Source: Congeria kusceri
Taxonomy: Eukaryota; Mollusca; Bivalvia; Myida; Dreissenidae
Length of the DNA: 64,000 nucleotides
Direction: 5' to 3'
Assembly (NCBI GenBank): GCA_027627225.1
Contig: CM051033.1
Span: forward strand, 11,190,558 to 11,254,557
Under the pieces are notes generated by a model, which was not told where the DNA came from, made no database searches, and saw only the letters and a list, made by a program, of their open reading frames with translations. Both the position numbers and the translations under genes were made by a program. Positions 38,801 to 44,800 of the stretch are shown here, piece after piece (the first letter of the stretch is position 1; every line of letters begins with the position of its first letter).

Positions 38801-41800
38801 AGCACAACACAAACAAAATACCATTCTTTCTTAATTTGTTAGCCGGTCCTGGCTAGCTCAGTTGGTAGAGCGCTGGAATGTCAATCCGGGGATCATGAGT
38901 TCGAAACCCAGCCCGGCCACATAACTTGTGTGGGGATTGGTCATTCTCCCCCTACCTCTGATTCAAGTAGGGCAGTTGTCAGTTACTGGCATAAGTATGT
39001 GCACTTAGTACTGGTAAACCGCATAGATCGGCTAAGCTTGCCCAGAAAAAGTGAGTAGGTCAACTGACCGCCGTGATATGACTGAAATACTGTTAAAAAC
39101 GGCCAAAAATCCAAACAAACAAACTTATTATGCCCATTAATGTATTGTAATGCTTTGCTCCCATCACCTGTTGGTATGTTCTGTCTCCCTCAGCTTGACT
39201 GCCACGAGGTGGTGCTGTTCTTCAGACTGCAGAGAATGCTGCAGGTGACCAGTAACGCCCTACGGCAACAAGTAGTCAATAACGAGGGTGAGAGCTTCAT
39301 TCTTTTATTTATGTGAAATGGTTGGTTTAAATTACATTACAACATCTCCCCGTACTGGTATGGGACAATATAAATCTTAAATGAGGTGTGTCGTGGGAAA
39401 CCTGGGCTTAATGCATGTGCGTAAAGTGTTGTCCCGGATTTGCAAGTGCAGTCCACACAGCTTACTCCTGGACAACACTTTCCGCTTTTATGGTATTTTC
39501 TGTTTTGAGGAAGGCTCTTATGAACATAAATCGAATGTAGGCGGAAAGTGCCATCCTGGATTAGCCTCTGCAGACTGCACAGTCTAATCTGTGACGACAC
39601 TTTACACACATGCATTAAGCCCTGTTTTCTCATGACACGCCTCAAATGTTTTTTGCCTGTCAGCTAGAGAGTAGACAGGTAAAAATTTACAACCCAGGTA
39701 CTCAGTAATGATATGTCCACAGATACCCAGATACCCTTAATGATTAATTGATTACTATGGCAAACTAGTTGTTATACCAAAACTGAAAGCGGCATTATAT
39801 TCATGTTTTATGATAAGGTTTCGTCAAAAAGTCATGTATATCAGTCTTGTAGAAGATAATAAAAAACAAAATACAACATCATATACATAGTACCAAAATA
39901 TCTATAATAATGTGATAAATTTCAAAACAGAAATAAGAAATATAGACTAAATCTTCTGCAAAAATTGAATTAAACAGGTTAAATAACAAATGTGAACGTG
40001 GGTGAAGAAAAGGTACGTGGATAATAGCATTGCCCAACTGATACCCAGTTACTTAAGTACTCGTCTCGGTCCTATTCTCAGACTTAGATTACAAATAAAA
40101 TTACATCGCTTTATATATGTTAAGTAATTTAAAAACTATAACTGTACAGCGTCGTGGGAAAACCAGGCTTAATGCATTTGCGTAAAGTGTCGTCCCGGAC
40201 TTCACAGGCTGATCCGGGACGACACTTTACGCCCATGCATTAAGACTGGTTTTCTCACGACGCCCCTCAACTGTATAATTCCAGCTCGCAGGTTGGAGCG
40301 GATCATTAAGGACGTGCTGGACGACTTCGGGGAGGACATGGACCGCTTGAAGAGACTGCTCACTGGCCGACCAGTGGAACTTGCAGAGGAACTAAGTATG
40401 TTGAGATGGACAAAATGTCCACAGTCTGTTTTCTTGCAAGCCTTGAGATAAAGATCAACTCCTTTTTTATGCCCACCCGTGGAAGGCATATTAAAATCAA
40501 CCCGTCCATTAGTCCGTCCTGCCAAGGTTAGAGTTTTTTTATAAAGTCCAATATCTTGAATACTATCCAAGGTATTTATTTCAAACTTAAAATTTGTCTT
40601 TACTATCATCGTCTCCACCAGGAAAAGCAACCCCCACAACTCTGTTTTGTATTTTGGCAGATTTATGCCCCTTTTTTAACTTTGGAATTTTTGCTAAAAA
40701 ATGTTCATAATTGTTCCCAGATTTTTAATTCACTTTTATATACAGAGATTCATTTCGGTGTCATTGTGGCACTTACTGAAAGCGTGTTCGGGGGCATATG
40801 TCACCTGATAGTGACAGCACTTTTTGAATATATATACGTACAATAACTTTATTAATGCCCATTTTTATACTCCAGTTGGTAAGCTGTTGTCTTTATTTTA
40901 GTTTTGCTATAGTCTGAAGCATTTGTCTAATTTTAACATCCGAGAAACTTAGTATGTTAATATAGAATGTCCAAACTCATTTGTGTCAGCCCACAAGATT
41001 TTTTTGTCAGCCCACGAGATTTTTGTGTCAGCCCACGAGATTTTTTGCCCAAATGCGGTGTTTGGGTGAAAATGAGTTCTTGGCAGTTTTGAATACACTG
41101 ATATGTGTAGAAACTGGAAATGGCTTCCTTTTTTCTTAGTCATGCGTTTGAGCAAGAATGAGCAGTTTTAGTAACACCACCATAACGATAAATGTTCACA
41201 TTTCACACAGATTTTAATGTTTGTGATGCATACAATACAGAACCTAGCATGGTGAGGACAAGCAATTTATATTATATATATTTACTGGACTGCCTTTCCC
41301 AAATAACAAACTTTGCATGTACAAATGTTGCGGACAAAAATAAAAAAAAGATATGGTTGCTATGGCAACCAAACAACCAATCATAGCAAAAATTATAATT
41401 TTTCTTAAAATAACCTAATAAATAACATTTTTCGTTGACAATATTCAAGATTTAAACAATTATTTGAAATATCTTTTTCATAATCCTGACTTTCTCATAA
41501 AAATCATGGGCCTCAACTTTGACGTCAATTTTCTCGAAACGAGGCAGGCCGCAATTGGGATAAAAATCTCATGGGCTGCCACAATTTTTATTTCATGAGG
41601 GCATACACATGTATGAGAGGAACGTTAGAGCCTGTGGAATTTTTAATGATTTTTAAACAGTTCTAATTAAATATGTGGCGCGTCGTGAGAAATCCGGTCT
41701 TAATGCATGTGCGTAAAGTGTCGTCCCGGATTAGCCTGTGCAGTCTGCACAGGCTAATCCGGGACGCCACTGTCCGCTTGTATGGTATTTTCTGTTTCAA

Positions 41801-44800
41801 GGAAGTCTCTTCTCAACATAAATCCACTGTATGCGGAAAGTGCCATCCCGGATTAGCCTGTGCGGACTGCACAAGCTAATCCGGGATGACACTTTACGCA
41901 CATGCATTAAGACCGGTTTTCCCACGACGCGCCTCATATGTTGTGTTGGATTCTTACTTTCATGACATTATACGAGTACAATTTTCATGGCTCACTTTAT
42001 TAAAGTTTCTTAAGACGTTCTACACATTTAATGTGAATTAATTATTCTAGCATGACACGTGCAGTATTTTCTATAGACAAAGAACAAAATTCTGTAGTGT
42101 TTAACTACCAATAAACAACCAAAAAACATAGTTCTGAAACTGTAAAATATAGTTCAAGTTGTAATTGCGTAAACGTTTGTCAGGTAATGTTAGAATCAAA
42201 ATAATTTTCACATTATCGTTGTTTATTGGCAAGTATACAACGATTTGTCGTTCTGATGCAGCGTATGAAACCACTGTGGCTAACGCCCTCATTCATATGC
42301 ATCATAACTCCAAACTGTTGTTTATTGGCAAGTATACAACGATTTGTCGTTCTGATGCAGCGTATGAAACCACTGTGGCTAACGCCCTCATTCATATGCA
42401 TCATAACTCCAAACTGTTGTTTATTGGCAAGTAAACAACGATTTGTCGTTCTGATGCAGCGTATGAAACCACTGTGGCTAACGCCCTCATTCATATGCAT
42501 CATAACTCCAAACTGTTGTTTATTGGCAAGTAAACAACGATTTGTCGTTCTGATGCAGTGTATGAAACCACTGTGGCTAACGCCCTCATTCATATGCATC
42601 ATAACTCCAAACTGTTGTTTATTGGCAAGTAAACAACGATTTGTCGTTCTGATGCAGCGTATGAAACCACTGTGGCTAACGCCCTCATTCATAGGCATCA
42701 TAACTCCAAACTGTTGTTTATTGGCAAGTAAACAACGATTTGTCGTTCTGATGCAGCGTATGAAACCACTGTGGCTAACGCCCTCATTCATATGCATCAT
42801 AACTCCAAACTGTTGTTTATTGGCAAGTAAACAACGATTTGTCGTTCTGATGCAGCGTATGAAACCACTGTGGCTAACGCCCTCATTCATATGCATCATA
42901 ACTCCAAACTGTTGTTTATTGGCAAGTAAACAACGATTTGTCGTTCTGATGCAGCGTATGAAACCACATTGCTAACGCCCTCATTCATATGCATCATAAC
43001 TCCAAACTGTTGTTTATTGGCAAGTAAACAATGATTTGTCGTTCTGATGCAGTGTATGAAACCACTGTGGCTAATGCCCTCATTCATATGCATCATAACT
43101 CCAAACTGTTGTTTATTGGCAAGTAAACAACGATTTGGCGTTCTGATGCAGCGTATGAAACCACTGTGGCTAACGCCCTCATTCATATGCATCATAACTC
43201 CAAACTGTTGTTTATTGGCAAGTAAACAACGATTTGTCGTTCTGATGCAGTGTATGAAACCACTGTGGCTAACGCCCTCATTCATATGCATCATAACTCC
43301 AAACTGTTGTTTATTGGCAGGTAAACAACGATTTGTCGTTCTGATGCAGTGTATGAAACCACTGTGGCTAACGCCCTCATTCATATGCATCATAACTCCA
43401 AACTGTTGTTTATTGGCAAGTAAACAACGATTTGTCGTTCTGATGCAGCGTATGAAACCACTGTGGCTAACGCCCTCATTCATATGCATCATAACTCCAA
43501 ACTGTTGTTTATTGGCAAGTAAACAACGATTTGTCGTTCTGATGCAGCGTATGAAACCACTGTGGCTAACGCCCTCATTCATATACATCATAACTCCAAA
43601 CTGTTGTTTATTGGCAAGTAAACAACGATTTGTCGTTCTGATGCAGCGTATGAAACCACTGTGGCTAACGCCCTCATTCATATGCATCATAACTCCAAAC
43701 TGTTGTTTATTGGCAAGTAAACAACGATTTGTCGTTCTGATGCAGGGTATGAAACCACTGTGGCTAACGCCCTCATTCATATGCATCATAACTCCAAACT
43801 GTTGTTTATTGGCAAGTAAACAACGATTTGTCGTTCTGATGCGGCGTATGAAACCACTGTGTCTAACGCCCTCATTCATATGCATCATAACTCCAAACTG
43901 TTGTTTATTGGCAAGTAAACAACGATTTGTCGTTCTGATGCAGCGTATGAAACCACTGTGGCTAACGCCCTCATTCATATGCATCATAACTCCAAACTGT
44001 TGTTTATTGGCAAGTAAACAACGATTTGTCGTTCTGATGCGGCGTATGAAACCACTGTGGCTAACGCCCTCATTCATATGCATCATAACTCCAAACTGTT
44101 GTTTATTGGCAAGTAAACAACGATTTGTCGTTCTGATGCGGCGTATGAAACCACTGTGGCTAACGCCCTCATTCGTATGCATCATAACTCCAAACTGTTG
44201 TTTATTGGCAAGTAAACAACGATTTGTCGTTCTGATGCAGCGTATGAAACCACTGTGGCTAACGCCCTCATTCATATGCATCATAACTCCAAACTGTTGT
44301 TTATTGGCAAGTAAACAACGATTTGTCGTTCTGATGCAGCGTATGAAACCACTGTGGCTAACGCCCTCATTCATATGCATCATAACTCCAAACTGTTGTT
44401 TATTGGCAAGTAAACAACGATTTGTCGTTCTGATGCAGCGTATGAAACCACTGTGGCTAACGCCCTCATTCATATGCATCATAACTCCAAACTGTTGTTC
44501 ATTGGCAAGTATACAACGATTTGTCGTTCTGATGCAGCGTATGAAACCACTGTGGCTAACGCCCTCATTCATATGCATCATAACTCCAAACTGTTGTTCA
44601 TTGGCAAGTATACAACGATTTGTCGTTCTGATGCAGCGTATGAAACCACTGTGGCTAACGCCCTCATTCATATGCATCATAACTCCAAACTGTTGTTCAT
44701 TGGCAAGTATACAACGATTTGTCGTTCTGATGCAGCGTATGAAACCACTGTGGCTAACGCCCTCATTCATATGCATCATAACTCCAAACTGTTGTTTATT

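Noticed and set aside
38842..38925. Functional tRNA gene
   Set aside because: A and B boxes are present but the acceptor stem pairs poorly, no CCA-adjacent terminator follows, and the sequence continues into a SINE body and tail.
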